From an uncultured Bryobacteraceae bacterium (GTDB lineage: Bacteria; Acidobacteriota; Terriglobia; Bryobacterales; Bryobacteraceae), in NCBI GenBank assembly GCA_937920635.1, contig CAKZUE010000020.1, positions 1 through 64,000 on the forward strand: 64,000 bases of DNA. Direction: 5' to 3'. Positions 33,601-43,325 of the stretch are shown here, piece by piece. The notes beneath the pieces were generated by a model that was not told where the DNA came from, did not search any database, and saw nothing but the letters and a program-made list of their open reading frames with translations. The number at the start of each line of letters is the position of its first letter. Within the stretch, counting starts at the first letter, position 1. The position numbers and the translations under genes were made by a program.

Positions 33601-35997
33601 ATGAAAACCGATCGACGAATGTGGCTGGCGCAATGGATGGCATGGGCCGCCGCCTCGGCCCAGTGGGGCAAGCCCTCCCTGTTCCGGTGGAAGGCACGGC
33701 TCAGCGGAGAGGCTGCGCCCCCGGAAGCCCCGCTGAAGCTCTGGTACCGGCAGCCCGCGGCGCAGTGGGACGAAGCCCTGCCGGTGGGCAATGGGCGGCT
33801 CGGCGCGATGGTGTTCGGCGGCATCGAACTCGAGCGCCTGCAACTGAACGAGGAGACCCTCTGGGCGGGCGGGCCGCGCGACCCTAACAATCCGCTGGCG
33901 CTGAAAGCTCTGCCCGAGGTGCGGCGGCTGCTGTTTGAAGGGAAAGAAATCGAGGCGACGAAGCTGGCCGAAAAAACGATGCTGGGCGTGCCGTCCCGCA
34001 TCGAGTCCTACCAGCCGCTGGGCGATCTGTGGATCGAGATGGCGGATATCGAGGAAGTCTCCGATTACCGCCGCTGGCTGGACCTGGCGGCGGCCGCGGT
34101 GGTGACGGAGTTCCGCTGCAAAGGCGCACTGGTGCGGCGTGAAGTGTTCTCCTCTGCGGCCGATCAGGTGCTGGTGGTGCGCATCGCAAGCGGCGGGGAA
34201 TTCGGCGCGCGCGTGCGGCTGACGCGGAGCGAACACGCGATGACCGCGCCCGACCCCGTGCGCGCGGACACGCTCGTGTTGCGCGGGCGTGTCAACGGCG
34301 AGGGAATGCAGTTTGAAGCGCGCGTCGAGGCCGAAGCGCCCGGCGCCGCCGTGGAGGCGCAGGGTTCGGAAATTGTCATCCGGGGCGCGAAGGAAGCCGT
34401 GCTGCGGCTGGCGGCGGCCACTGATTACCGCGGGCGCGCGCCGGCGGCGCAGGTGGCGCAGACGCTGAAGGCGGCGCGGCGGCCGTTCGCGGATCTGAAG
34501 AAACGGCATGAGGGCGATCACCGTGTTTACTTTGGCCGCGTGCGGCTGGAGCTGCCGGCGGATGCGGCGCTGGAGGCGCTGCCCACGGATGAGCGGCTGG
34601 CGCGCGTGAAAAGCGGCGGCGCCGACGAAGCTCTGGCGGCGCTGTATTTCCAGTACGGGCGCTACCTGCTGCTGGGGAGTTCACGCCCGGGCTGCCTGCC
34701 TGCGAATTTGCAGGGCATCTGGAACGAGCACATGAAAGCGCCGTGGAATTCCGACTTCCACACGAACATCAATTTGCAGATGAACTACTGGCCGGCGTGC
34801 GTGACCCACCTGGCCGAATGCGAGCAACCGCTGTTCGATTTCATGCAGAGGCTCGCCGAACCGGGCGCGAAGACGGCGCGGGCGATGTATGGGGCGCGGG
34901 GTTGGGTGGTGCATCATCTGACCGATCCGTTCGGCTACACGGCGCCGGCCGATGGCATCTGGGGCGTATGGCCGATGGGCGCGGCGTGGCTGGCGCGCCA
35001 TGTGTGGGAGCACTACCTGTTCACCGGGGACCGCGGGTTCCTCGAGCGGCAGGGATACGCGCTGATGAAGGGCGCGGCGGAGTTCGTGCTGGATTTTCTG
35101 GTGGAAGCGCCGGCGGGCACGGCGGCCGCCGGCAAACTGGTGACGGCGCCCTCGCACTCGCCGGAGAACAAGTTCCGCAAAGCGGACGGCACGGAGGCGA
35201 TGTTCACTTACGCCGCCACGATGGACATCGCCATCTGCCGGGATCTCTTGACGAACACGGCGCGCGCGGCGGAGGCGCTGGGGCGCGACAGTGAATTCCG
35301 CAGGCAGTGTCTGGAGGCGGCGTCGCGGCTGCCGGAGCTTCGCATCAGCCCGCGCACCGGCCGCCTGATGGAGTGGATCGAAGACTACGACGAGCCGGAG
35401 CCGCAGCACCGGCATGTCTCGCACCTGTATTCGCTGCACCCGGCGGAGCTGATCGACCTGCACGAAACACCGGAACTGGCAGCCGCGGCGCGCAAGACGC
35501 TGGAGGCGCGCGGGGACCGCTCCACCGGCTGGTCGACGGCATGGAAGATGATCTTCTGGGCGCGGCTCGGCGATGGAGAGCGCGCCTACCGGCTGTGGCG
35601 GATTCTGCTCGAGACCTGCACGCTGAAGAACCTTTTCGACACGCACCCGCCGTTTCAGATCGACGGCAACTTCGGGGCGACGGCGGGCATCGCCGAGATG
35701 CTGTTGCAAAGCCACCGGGGAGAGCTGCGCCTGCTGCCGGCTCTGCCGCGCGCCTGGCACACGGGGCGCGTGGAGGGGCTGCGCGCCCGGGGCGCGTTCG
35801 AGATCGCGATGGAGTGGCAGGACGGGCGGCTGGCGGTGGCGCGGATCCGCTCGATCCGCGGCAACCCCGTGCGGCTGCGGTCCGCAGAGGCGGTGCGAGT
35901 GACTCGGAACGGGAAGCCGGTTGCCGTGCGCCAGGAGGGTCCGCTGACGGTGTTCGACACCGCTGTGAATGCCGTGTACGAAGTGCGCCCGGCTTGA
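33601..35997 (+). CDS. GH95 family glycoside hydrolase (alpha-L-fucosidase/galactosidase)
   Basis: A 798-residue enzyme. The N-terminal beta-domain begins [28 protein letters not shown], the classical GH95 start. The (alpha/alpha)6 catalytic domain shows [18 protein letters not shown] (substrate-binding Asn residues), [11 protein letters not shown] (acid region) and [19 protein letters not shown] (Asp region). Members remove terminal alpha-1,2-linked L-fucose or L-galactose. The first ~25 residues ([21 protein letters not shown]) may be an export signal. GGAAGG precedes the ATG. Confidence 0.95.
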   Translation: MKTDRRMWLAQWMAWAAASAQWGKPSLFRWKARLSGEAAPPEAPLKLWYRQPAAQWDEALPVGNGRLGAMVFGGIELERLQLNEETLWAGGPRDPNNPLALKALPEVRRLLFEGKEIEATKLAEKTMLGVPSRIESYQPLGDLWIEMADIEEVSDYRRWLDLAAAAVVTEFRCKGALVRREVFSSAADQVLVVRIASGGEFGARVRLTRSEHAMTAPDPVRADTLVLRGRVNGEGMQFEARVEAEAPGAAVEAQGSEIVIRGAKEAVLRLAAATDYRGRAPAAQVAQTLKAARRPFADLKKRHEGDHRVYFGRVRLELPADAALEALPTDERLARVKSGGADEALAALYFQYGRYLLLGSSRPGCLPANLQGIWNEHMKAPWNSDFHTNINLQMNYWPACVTHLAECEQPLFDFMQRLAEPGAKTARAMYGARGWVVHHLTDPFGYTAPADGIWGVWPMGAAWLARHVWEHYLFTGDRGFLERQGYALMKGAAEFVLDFLVEAPAGTAAAGKLVTAPSHSPENKFRKADGTEAMFTYAATMDIAICRDLLTNTARAAEALGRDSEFRRQCLEAASRLPELRISPRTGRLMEWIEDYDEPEPQHRHVSHLYSLHPAELIDLHETPELAAAARKTLEARGDRSTGWSTAWKMIFWARLGDGERAYRLWRILLETCTLKNLFDTHPPFQIDGNFGATAGIAEMLLQSHRGELRLLPALPRAWHTGRVEGLRARGAFEIAMEWQDGRLAVARIRSIRGNPVRLRSAEAVRVTRNGKPVAVRQEGPLTVFDTAVNAVYEVRPA

Positions 35998-36007
35998 GGC
36001 GCGCCGG

Positions 36008-36277
36008 TCAGCCGTGGCAGACGATCAGCGCGGCGAGGGCGTCGCCGCGGTACAGGAGCCGCCCCGTGCGGTCCCGCGTTTCGTTCTGGCGCGGATGGTA
36101 GGCGCCGAGCAGGCGTCCCAGGCGGTCACGGGCTTCGCGGACGCCATCTGGACGCGAAGAGGTCCAGCCAAGCAGGGCGCCGGCGCGGTCGCGCAGTTCG
36201 ACCCGTGGCTCGGCTGAAGCGTTTGGGAAGAGGAGCGCGGGGAGAAGGGTGGCGGTGCGGCGGGTGAGGGCGGGCAT
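36008..36277 (-). CDS. small exported 5-fold beta-flower-like protein
   Basis: 89 residues with a signal peptide (ALTRRTATLLPALLFPNASA) and four or five short repeats of the form RDRAGALLGW, RDRLGRLLGAY, RDRTGRLLYRG. This pattern matches proteins annotated as 5-fold beta-flower. A strong GGAGG precedes the ATG. Function unknown. The gene converges with the fucosidase gene ten bases away. Confidence 0.7.
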   Translation of the reverse strand: MPALTRRTATLLPALLFPNASAEPRVELRDRAGALLGWTSSRPDGVREARDRLGRLLGAYHPRQNETRDRTGRLLYRGDALAALIVCHG

Positions 36278-36348
36278 GAAGAACCTCCAGGGTGCCAGAC
36301 GCGCACTTGAAGGCCGCAGTTGCGTGCCGGAACGCTCCCGGATGGAGG

Positions 36349-36441
36349 GAAGGCCCTGTGGCGGGGAGCCGCAGGGCCTTCGTTAGAGGGGCTTCACGAG
36401 GTGCTGGGTCACCTCGAGGGATGTTTGAGTCGATGACGACT
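36349..36441 (+). ncRNA. candidate structured RNA, copy 1
   Basis: Three consecutive hairpins: a 14-bp stem with one U-G wobble (36349-36381), a 7-bp stem CGAGGTG/CACCTCG with loop CTGGGT (36397-36416), and AGTCG-ATGA-CGACT (36428-36441). AGAGGGGCTT lies between hairpins 1 and 2, and GGGATG between 2 and 3. Copy 2 has the same layout with paired changes. The conserved U-G wobble favours the plus strand as the RNA strand. No known family recognised. Confidence 0.6.
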
Positions 36442-36627
36442 GCTTGTTGCCTATATGGTTGCAAGCGGGATGCCAAACCTGCGCACACGGATTTGCAAGG
36501 GCTTGCGCGGAGCCGCAGGGGTTTTCCCACCGCGGGCTGGGTGACATTACGCCCCTGCCGGTCAAGCTTGGGTCACAATCCGCACCTGGCGATGGGAGCC
36601 TGAGGGAGAGGCGGCTGAAAAAGAGAT

Positions 36628-36723
36628 GAGGCCGTGTGGCTGGGCACCGCACGGCCTCCTGTCAGAGGGGCTTGCGAGGAGCTGGGCCTCCTCGCGGGGA
36701 TGCAATTAAGTCGATGACGACTT
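36628..36723 (+). ncRNA. candidate structured RNA, copy 2
   Basis: The same three-hairpin layout as copy 1: stem GAGGCCGTG/CACGGCCTC extended by a U-G wobble and GG/CC (36628-36658), then AGAGGGGCTT, GCGAGGAG-CTGGGC-CTCCTCGC (36674-36695), GGGGATG and AAGTCG-ATGA-CGACTT (36708-36723). Relative to copy 1 the stems differ by compensated base changes, while loops and linkers are conserved. Confidence 0.6.
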
Positions 36724-36918
36724 ATGTTTGATCCTATTATTGCATTTCAGACCCCTAACTCGTCAATAGGAAAGTTGGGGCGTGGAGAGACTTTAATCAA
36801 CCCTGCCCCGAATTCATACTTTTCCGTCTGTTTTCGGCGAAGCCGGGAGACGCGGGCGGGCAGGAGACCCGCTTGGCACCACCAGCGTTGCCCCACCGTC
36901 CGGCGGCGGCGCGGGCGT

Positions 36919-38145
36919 TCACGCGGGCAGATCCCACTCGGGGCGCCACTCGACGCGGGAGCGGGTGAGCCAGGCGCGGTTCATCATGAAGCAGGCGACG
37001 GTGGACCAGTAGGCCGCTTCCTCGTTGGCGACGGTCTTCCGGCGCGTGCGGATGCAATCGATCCAGTTCTCGAGCATGGGCAGGGCGATGGGGCCGACCC
37101 CGTCGAAGCGGGCCGGAGGCGCCTGGCTGAAGCGGGAATTCGGCTCGTAAATCAGGGAGTCTTTTGTAAGATACCGGTGCGCGGCCAGAACGCCGCCCGT
37201 ACCGCGCAGTTCGACACCGGCGGCGGTTTTTACTCCTGGAGCGGAGAGGCATTCCGCTTCAAATGTCACCGTAATTTTCTCCGGATATTCGATCGCTCCG
37301 GTGATCACATCCGGCGTATCGCGGCCATCGTTGTAGTAATAAATTCCGCCCGTGGCGGTGGCGGCGAGCGGGCGTGAAAGTCCGAGCAGGAAGTGCGCGG
37401 TGTCGACCACGTGGATGCCGATGCCCATGATCATGCCGCCGTCGTAGTGGAGCCACTTGTACGGGCTGAAATAGACGCCGGGGTTCCAGGGAATTTTCGG
37501 CGCAGGGCCCAGCCAGCGGTCCCAGTCGAGGCCGTCCGGCTTGCGTTCCATGCCGGGCGGCGGTTGCTGAATGTAGCCGGCGTTGGAGGTGTACCAGGTG
37601 CGGGCGAGGCCGACCTTGCCGAGGATGCCGGGCTCGACATATTCCCTGCGCGCCTGCACGTTCTGCTTCATGCCCCGGCCCTGCGTGCCCACCTGGAGAA
37701 TGCGGCGGTGCCCGCGCACGGCGCGCACCACGGCCTGGCCGTCGGCGGGGTTGTGAACCAGCGGCTTTTCGCAGTAGACGTCCTTGCCGGCGCGGCAGGC
37801 GTCGATGGTGATGGAGGCGTGCCAGTGGTCGGGCGTGGCGACGATGACGGCGTCGATGTCGCTGTGATCGAGGACGCGGCGGTGGTCGGCATACTCCGCC
37901 ACAGGCGAGGGAGCGAGCTGCGCGGCCTGGCGGCGGCGGACGTCGTAGACATCACAGACGGCGGCGATGGTGGCGAGATCCGCCTTCAGGGCTTCGCGCA
38001 TGAGGTACTGGCCGCGCGGACCCGAGCCGATGACGCCGAGGCGGACGCGCTCATTCGCGCCCAGGATGCGGCGGTAAGAAGCCGCGGTGGCGAGCGCGGG
38101 GGAGGAAGCCACGAGAGAGCGGCGGGTGACCGTTTCAGCAGGCAT
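36919..38145 (-). CDS. Gfo/Idh/MocA oxidoreductase with Tat signal
   Basis: 408 residues. The N-terminus TVTRRSLVASSPALATAASY resembles a twin-arginine signal, common in acidobacterial and Bacteroidetes members of this family. The Rossmann domain begins RLGVIGSGPRGQYLMREAL, with VIVATPDHWHASITIDACRAGKDVYCEKP as the diagnostic EKP region. The C-terminal domain has WDRWLGPAPKIPWNPGVYF and WLHYDGGMIMGIGIHVVDTAHFLLG. Such enzymes act on sugars or glycosides, often in the periplasm. It is 44 bp downstream of cdsA and may be the last gene of that run. Confidence 0.92.
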   Translation of the reverse strand: MPAETVTRRSLVASSPALATAASYRRILGANERVRLGVIGSGPRGQYLMREALKADLATIAAVCDVYDVRRRQAAQLAPSPVAEYADHRRVLDHSDIDAVIVATPDHWHASITIDACRAGKDVYCEKPLVHNPADGQAVVRAVRGHRRILQVGTQGRGMKQNVQARREYVEPGILGKVGLARTWYTSNAGYIQQPPPGMERKPDGLDWDRWLGPAPKIPWNPGVYFSPYKWLHYDGGMIMGIGIHVVDTAHFLLGLSRPLAATATGGIYYYNDGRDTPDVITGAIEYPEKITVTFEAECLSAPGVKTAAGVELRGTGGVLAAHRYLTKDSLIYEPNSRFSQAPPARFDGVGPIALPMLENWIDCIRTRRKTVANEEAAYWSTVACFMMNRAWLTRSRVEWRPEWDLPA

Positions 38146-38189
38146 GCGCCGATCCTATGCCGCTCGAGCGGCGAGGTCAACGCCTGCGC

Positions 38190-38981
38190 TCAGGGCTGGA
38201 TCCAGCCGGAATGCAGGAGCCAGTAAACGACGGGGATGGAGAAGAGGCTGGAGTCGACGCGGTCGAGCCAGCCGCCGTGGCCGGGCAGCGAGTTGCCGCT
38301 GTCCTTGACGCCCGCGCCGCGCTTGATGGCGGACTCGCAGAGATCGCCCGCCTGCCCGCTCAGATTGGCGGCGAGACAGAGCACGGCGCCTTGCAGGAGC
38401 GTGACCTGAGGGAATTTCCAGTGGAGGAACCAGAGGCCGAGGACCAGCGTGCCGGCCAGGGACGCAATGGCGCCCGCCCAGGTCTTGCCGGGACTGAGGA
38501 CGGGGGCGAGCTTGCGCCGCCCGAAGTTCCTGCCGCCGTAGTACGCGAAGGTGTCGCCGGTCCAGTTGATGGCGGTGGCGAACAGCATCCACCAGGGATT
38601 CAGCAGCCGCAGCGAAAGGCCGCACTTCCAGGCCCCGAAGACGTACACGATCCCGAACGTCGCCATGGCGGCGAAAGGCAGAATATGGGCGAGATTTTTC
38701 GCGCGAAGGGCGAAAATCCACATGAGAAAAGCGAACAGTACGATGGTCAGAATCTCGCTGCCTGGCAGCAATAGAAGCAGAATACCGGCCACGTATCCGG
38801 CCGGATTCCGGCGCGGTTTATATTCAAAATCTGGCAGATGGCAGGCGGCAATTCCGAGAAATTCGTAATAGCAGACAAGGCCCACCGCCGCCAGCGTGGC
38901 GAGAAACAGGGGATCAGGAGCGAAAACGACGATGTAGAAGAAAAACGGCGTCAGGACGAGGCCGGTGAGAAAACGCTTCAT
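38190..38981 (-). CDS. cdsA: phosphatidate cytidylyltransferase
   Basis: A 263-residue integral membrane enzyme making CDP-diacylglycerol from phosphatidate and CTP. It has about seven hydrophobic helices. The family C-terminal signature is recognisable as NLSGQAGDLCESAIKRGAGVKDSG followed by LPGHGGWLDRVDSSLFSIPV. The ATG at 38981 overlaps the uppS stop by four bases, the common uppS-cdsA arrangement. Confidence 0.95.
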   Translation of the reverse strand: MKRFLTGLVLTPFFFYIVVFAPDPLFLATLAAVGLVCYYEFLGIAACHLPDFEYKPRRNPAGYVAGILLLLLPGSEILTIVLFAFLMWIFALRAKNLAHILPFAAMATFGIVYVFGAWKCGLSLRLLNPWWMLFATAINWTGDTFAYYGGRNFGRRKLAPVLSPGKTWAGAIASLAGTLVLGLWFLHWKFPQVTLLQGAVLCLAANLSGQAGDLCESAIKRGAGVKDSGNSLPGHGGWLDRVDSSLFSIPVVYWLLHSGWIQP

Positions 38982-39814
38982 TGGGCGGGGAGCCCGCGGG
39001 CGGCGATCAGGGAGGACCGCTCGACGGGAGCGTTGCGCACGGGGTGGATGCCGCCAAAGCGGCGGTCGCGCTTCTGGAAGGCGGAGATGGCCTCGAGCAG
39101 AGCGAGACGGTTGAAATCGGGCCACAGCGTGGGTGTCACATAGAGTTCGGCGTAGGCGATCTGCCAGAGCAGGAAGTTGGAGATGCGCATCTCGCCCGAG
39201 GTGCGGATGAGCAGGTCCACGTCCGGCTGGCCCGCGGTGGCGAGGCGGCTGGCGATCTGCTCTTCGTCGATGACGAGGCTCGCCAGGGCGCCGTTGCGGC
39301 GGGCTTCCTCGATCAATGCATTGACGGCGTCGACGATTTCGGCGCGCCCGCTGTAATTGATGGCGAGATTGAGGACGAGCCCGGTGTTGCCGGAGGTGGC
39401 GCGGACGGCGTCCTCCAACGGACGGCGCACTTCGGCGGGCAGCGCGTGGGTGCGGCCGATGGCGCGCAGGCGGATGTTGTTTTCCATCAGGTGGGCGACT
39501 TCGCGCCCGAGGTAGTAGTGCAGCAGGCGCCAGAGCGTCTCCACTTCGGTTCGCGGGCGCTTCCAGTTTTCGGCGGAGAAGGCGTAGAGCGTCAGCGCGG
39601 GGATGCCCAGGCGGGCGCAGGTCTCCACCGCCATGCGGACCGGCTCGACTCCGGCCCTATGGCCGGCCACGCGGGGCAGGCTGCGGCGCCGCGCCCAGCG
39701 TCCGTTGCCGTCCATGATGATGCCGACGTGAGCGGGCAGGCGCTCCGGATCCAGGGCGCACGCCAGTTCATACTCGCGGCTGCCGGGCGGCAGAATGTCG
39801 AGGAGTTCCCGCAT
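38978..39814 (-). CDS. uppS: isoprenyl transferase (undecaprenyl diphosphate synthase)
   Basis: A 278-residue cis-prenyltransferase producing the lipid carrier for cell-wall and O-antigen synthesis. Motifs: HVGIIMDGNGRWARRR with the catalytic Asp, YAFSAENWKRP, LAINYSGRAEI, and DLLIRTSGEMRISNFLLWQ. It is coupled to cdsA by an ATGA overlap. Confidence 0.96.
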   Translation of the reverse strand: MRELLDILPPGSREYELACALDPERLPAHVGIIMDGNGRWARRRSLPRVAGHRAGVEPVRMAVETCARLGIPALTLYAFSAENWKRPRTEVETLWRLLHYYLGREVAHLMENNIRLRAIGRTHALPAEVRRPLEDAVRATSGNTGLVLNLAINYSGRAEIVDAVNALIEEARRNGALASLVIDEEQIASRLATAGQPDVDLLIRTSGEMRISNFLLWQIAYAELYVTPTLWPDFNRLALLEAISAFQKRDRRFGGIHPVRNAPVERSSLIAARGLPAQ

Positions 39815-39882
39815 CAGGTGCCGAATTTTATCTTAGCGCAGGGCCGCAGCCGGAGCCGCGCGCCGCGCCATGAACACCCCTC

Positions 39883-40689
39883 TCAGAGACGAGTGGCGGC
39901 GGCGAGGATCGCGCCGACCCCGAGAAACGAGCCGAAAGGAAGCTCGTAAGAGCCCGCGTCCGCGCCGCGGGCCTTGATCCAGATGAGGCCCAGAACGGTG
40001 CCGAGCAGCGAGCCTGCCATCAGCGCCAGCAGCCCCGTCTCCAGCCCAAGGAAAGCGCCGAGAAAGGCGGTCATCTTGACGTCGCCAAGGCCGAGCCCTT
40101 CCCTGCCCCGCACTCTTTGATAGGCGAAGCCCATCAGCCACAGCCCGCCGGCCAGCAAGGCGGCGGCGGCGCACGAGTGAATGAAAGATTCCAGCGCGGG
40201 AGAGGACTGCGGCGCCTGCAGCCGCCAGATCCAGGCGATGAGGCCCTCCGGAACGGGGACCACGGCGGCGAGCGCCAGCCCCGCGAAAATGCCGCCCAGC
40301 GTGAACTCGTCCGGCAGGATGCGGGATTCGGCGTCGGAAAAAATCAGTTCGACGACGATGGCGGCGAACAGGCACCATTTGACGCCTGCCCAGCCGCCGC
40401 CCGTGCGCTGCCACGCCCAGAAAAACAGCAGTCCGGTGGAGAACTCCACCAGCGGGTAACGCAGCGAGATGGGCGCGCGGCAGGCGCGGCAGCGGCCGAG
40501 CAGGAGCAGGAAGCTGAGCAGAGGAATGTTGTCATACCAGGCGATGGTGGCGCCGCAGCGCGGACAGTGCGAGCGCGGCGTGACGACCGAGTAGTCCTGC
40601 GGCAGGCGGCTGATGCAGACGTTGAGGAAGCTGCCGATGATGAGCCCGAAGGCGCCGGCCAGCACTGATGCAAGAAGCAGGTCGTTCAT
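39883..40689 (-). CDS. prepilin peptidase / N-methyltransferase
   Basis: A 268-residue polytopic membrane aspartic protease of the PilD/GspO type. The zinc-binding cytoplasmic loop has HCPRCGATIAWYDNIPLLS and CRACRAPIS. The catalytic Asp motifs are FSDAESRILPDEFT and GLGLGDVKMTAFLGAF. It processes type IV pilin or type II secretion pseudopilins and N-methylates the new terminus. The ATG overlaps the upstream glycosyltransferase stop (ATGA). No pilin gene is in the window. Confidence 0.95.
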   Translation of the reverse strand: MNDLLLASVLAGAFGLIIGSFLNVCISRLPQDYSVVTPRSHCPRCGATIAWYDNIPLLSFLLLLGRCRACRAPISLRYPLVEFSTGLLFFWAWQRTGGGWAGVKWCLFAAIVVELIFSDAESRILPDEFTLGGIFAGLALAAVVPVPEGLIAWIWRLQAPQSSPALESFIHSCAAAALLAGGLWLMGFAYQRVRGREGLGLGDVKMTAFLGAFLGLETGLLALMAGSLLGTVLGLIWIKARGADAGSYELPFGSFLGVGAILAAATRL

Positions 40690-41570
40690 GAGAGCACCCG
40701 GCGGTAGGCTTCGAGGGTCTTCTCCGCCATTCGTTCGATTGTAAACCGCTCCTCGACCATGCGCCGGCCGGCGGCGCCGAGGCGGGCGGCCAGTGCGCGG
40801 TCTTCGGCGAGGCGCGCGGCGGCTTCGGCGATGGCCGCGGGATGGTTGTCGACGAGCATGCCCGTGACGCCGTCGAGGACGATCTCCGGAAGCCCGCCCA
40901 CGCGGCTGGCAATGACGGGCACGCCGTGGGCCATGGCGAGCAGGGCGGCGGAGCCGAGCCCCTCGCTCTGGCTGATGTAGACGAGAGCGCGGGCGGCGGG
41001 CAGATCCCGCAAGAGGTTGTCCGAGAAGCGCACCCGGGCGGCGGCGCGGCGGACAAGCGCGGCGCCTTTCCGCGGATCGCCGGAAGCGGGAGCGATGATG
41101 TCGCCGTCCAGCGTGCTGCACTGCGCCGGCAGCGCGACGCCATCGGGAACGACGGCGATTTTCGCCTGAGGCACGCCCGCGGCCTCGAGCCGGCGCTTCA
41201 CCGCCTCGCTGACGGCGAGGAAGAGCGCGGCGCGGCGGTATTTCCAGCGGGCCAGCCAGTGCGTGTTGACGGGGAAATCGACCCGCCGGCTGACGGCGAA
41301 CGGCACGGGCGCGAGCAGCGCGGCCAGGGTGTGGGAGCGCGCGTCGTGGCAATGGATCAGATCGAAGCCGCGCGCGGCGCGGCGCACGGCGGCGGGCGAC
41401 AACACTTCCGCCCGCAGCCCGGCGGCGCGCGCCTGCCCGAGCAGCGGCGCGCCATCAGGCGCGAGCAGCGCGCCTTCGACGCCGCGCGCGGACAGGGCCT
41501 GCATCAGAAGAAGCGCCTGGTGCTGGCCGCCGCGCATCGTGCGGCCGGTGTCGAGGTGGAGCGTGCGCAT
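40686..41570 (-). CDS. short family 4 glycosyltransferase
   Basis: A 294-residue GT-B enzyme. The N-terminal [22 protein letters not shown] is the GT4 acceptor-side start. The C-terminal donor half shows [34 protein letters not shown]. It is shorter than usual GT4 proteins: the strand-helix units between the two halves are reduced ([20 protein letters not shown]). The substrate is likely a lipid-linked or cell-surface glycan given the adjacent GT2, prepilin peptidase and uppS genes (inference). Confidence 0.85.
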   Translation of the reverse strand: MRTLHLDTGRTMRGGQHQALLLMQALSARGVEGALLAPDGAPLLGQARAAGLRAEVLSPAAVRRAARGFDLIHCHDARSHTLAALLAPVPFAVSRRVDFPVNTHWLARWKYRRAALFLAVSEAVKRRLEAAGVPQAKIAVVPDGVALPAQCSTLDGDIIAPASGDPRKGAALVRRAAARVRFSDNLLRDLPAARALVYISQSEGLGSAALLAMAHGVPVIASRVGGLPEIVLDGVTGMLVDNHPAAIAEAAARLAEDRALAARLGAAGRRMVEERFTIERMAEKTLEAYRRVLS

Positions 41571-41574
41571 CGGC

Positions 41575-42321
41575 TTACCGGGCGGAGGTCATGAAGCGCG
41601 CCTTGGCGTACTTCAGAAACGTGTACAGGGCGGCCATATAGGCGATGGCCAGCCCTTCCACGCCGTCGAGGAAGCCGCGCCTCAAAACATAAGTGCGGAA
41701 AAATGTCCAGGCGGGCTCCAGCAGCAGGTGCCGGTAGAGGACGGGCGTGCGCCGCGCGGCGAGCTCCTCGGCGGCCAGCGTGGTGTAACGGTCCATCGTT
41801 TTTAGGTGCTCGCTGAGGGAGCCGCAGGTGAAGTGAAGGAGATTGCCCTTCAGGTGCCCGATGCGGCCCTGGCAGAAGACCGATTCGTGGACGTAGTCGC
41901 CCACCCAGCGCGCCCTGCGGCGGTCGAAGAGGCGGATCTTGCGGTCGGGATACCAGCCGGAATAGAGGATCCACCGGCCCAGGTACTGGGCGAGCCGGGG
42001 CACGGTGTAGGCGTCGCACTGCGGGCCGTTTTTCTTCAGTTGCCAGATCTCGGCCTCGAGATCCTCGCTCAAGGCTTCGTCGGCGTCGATGGAGAGAATC
42101 CAGTCGTGGGCGGCCTGTTCGGAGGCGTAGTTCTTCTGGCCGGCGAAGCCGCGCCAGCCGGCTTCGATGACGCGGGCGCCGAACTTGCGGGCGATTTCGA
42201 CGGTGCGGTCGGTCGAGCCGGAATCGACAACGAGGATCTCATCGCAGCAGCGGAGGCTCTCAATGGCGCGGGGCACGTTGCGTTCTTCGTTGCAGGTGAT
42301 GATCGTCGCCGAGATCTTCAT
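41575..42321 (-). CDS. family 2 glycosyltransferase (WaaE/KdtX-like)
   Basis: 248 residues from ATG 42321. GT2 hallmarks: ISATIITCNEERNVPRAIESL, DEILVVDSGSTDRTVEIA, and the DxD in WILSIDADEAL. The C-terminal GWYPDRKIRLFDRRRARWVGDYVHE and a hydrophobic helix near YMAALYTFLKYAKARF are typical of lipopolysaccharide-core glucosyltransferases of the WaaE type. It acts at the inner membrane. It precedes the GT4 gene by four bases. Confidence 0.9.
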   Translation of the reverse strand: MKISATIITCNEERNVPRAIESLRCCDEILVVDSGSTDRTVEIARKFGARVIEAGWRGFAGQKNYASEQAAHDWILSIDADEALSEDLEAEIWQLKKNGPQCDAYTVPRLAQYLGRWILYSGWYPDRKIRLFDRRRARWVGDYVHESVFCQGRIGHLKGNLLHFTCGSLSEHLKTMDRYTTLAAEELAARRTPVLYRHLLLEPAWTFFRTYVLRRGFLDGVEGLAIAYMAALYTFLKYAKARFMTSAR

Positions 42322-42329
42322 GCCGCGCG

Positions 42330-43316
42330 TCAGGGCAGCCAACCCTGCCCGTTATTGTACAGAACGGGTGCGGGGATGAAGCTCAGGGCGAAGATGAGGA
42401 TCGCAAGGCGGAAGGCGCGCCGGCGCGCGGGGCCGAGGGGCTCGACATCGTAGACGTGGAAATGCTTTCTTCCGATGAAGAACAGCAGCGCCGCCCAGAC
42501 CCACCACGGCCAGTACAGGAACCCGAGCAGAGCCATGGCCGCAATGGCGGCGGTGGAGACGGCGCGGTGGCGCTCGCCGAAGCAGGCGTAGACGATGTGG
42601 CCGCCGTCGAGCTGCCCGATGGGCAGGAGGTTGAGAGACGTGGCCAGCAGGCCGACCCAGGCGGCGCGCGCCACCGGATGGAGATAGATGTCCTCGGCGG
42701 GCACTCCCGGGAAGAGCCACATCTCGATGGCGCGCATCAGCAGCGGCGCGCCGAACTGGATCTCGCTCTGCTGGCCGATGCCCGGCACGACGCGCGACAG
42801 CGCCATGCCGATGCCGAGCACGGGGATCACGAAGAGAAAACCGGCCAGAGGCCCGGCGATGCCGACGTCGAACAGCTCGCGGCGGCTTTTGACGGCGGAG
42901 CGGAAGCGGATGAAGGCGCCGAATGTTCCGATGAACGTGGGCGCGGGCAGGAAGTAGGGAAGGCTTGCATCGATGTTGTGGTAGAAGCAGGCGAGCCAGT
43001 GGCCGGCTTCATGGGCCAGCAGAACGAGCAGCAGCGCGAGCGCGTAGGGCAGGCCGTCGAGCAACAGGCGCGGCTCGCGCAGGGCGTCGGCGAAGGCGGT
43101 GAGGTCGTGTTCGAGATCGAAGGGTGGAAGCTGGTGGTGGAAGTTGTACTGGAGGCGCGCGCCGAGAGCGGTGGTGGTGAACAGCGTCGCCAGGAAGAGC
43201 AGGATGTGAAGCCAGAGCCTGGGCTGGGCGAGCAGCGTGCGCCCTAACGTGGGCTGCGCCCAGAAAGGCTCGTGGAGCGGGCGTCCGTCATCGGGGTACG
43301 GATTCACGGCAGGCAA
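42330..43316 (-). CDS. site-2 protease family (M50) membrane metalloprotease
   Basis: A 328-residue protein with about six to eight membrane helices. The zinc motif is LLAHEAGHWLACF (HEAGH), and the third ligand is in SLNLLPIGQLDGGHIVYA. FIGTFGAFIRFRSAVKSRRELFDVGIAGPLAG matches plant EGY-like and bacterial S2P relatives. Substrates are often anti-sigma factors or membrane regulators; none is evident here. The start is uncertain: TTG 43316 or GTG 43307, neither with a clear ribosome site. It follows the HU gene by nine bases. Confidence 0.88.
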   Translation of the reverse strand: MPAVNPYPDDGRPLHEPFWAQPTLGRTLLAQPRLWLHILLFLATLFTTTALGARLQYNFHHQLPPFDLEHDLTAFADALREPRLLLDGLPYALALLLVLLAHEAGHWLACFYHNIDASLPYFLPAPTFIGTFGAFIRFRSAVKSRRELFDVGIAGPLAGFLFVIPVLGIGMALSRVVPGIGQQSEIQFGAPLLMRAIEMWLFPGVPAEDIYLHPVARAAWVGLLATSLNLLPIGQLDGGHIVYACFGERHRAVSTAAIAAMALLGFLYWPWWVWAALLFFIGRKHFHVYDVEPLGPARRRAFRLAILIFALSFIPAPVLYNNGQGWLP

Positions 43317-43325
43317 GCCCGCGCG

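Larger units (their letters stand above)
36278..36918. other. intergenic region with two structured-RNA-like copies
   Basis: About 640 bp without a supportable protein gene. It contains two related hairpin arrays (36349-36441 and 36628-36723). The remaining 36724-36918 is comparatively AT-rich at its start and shows no clear motif. Confidence 0.6.
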
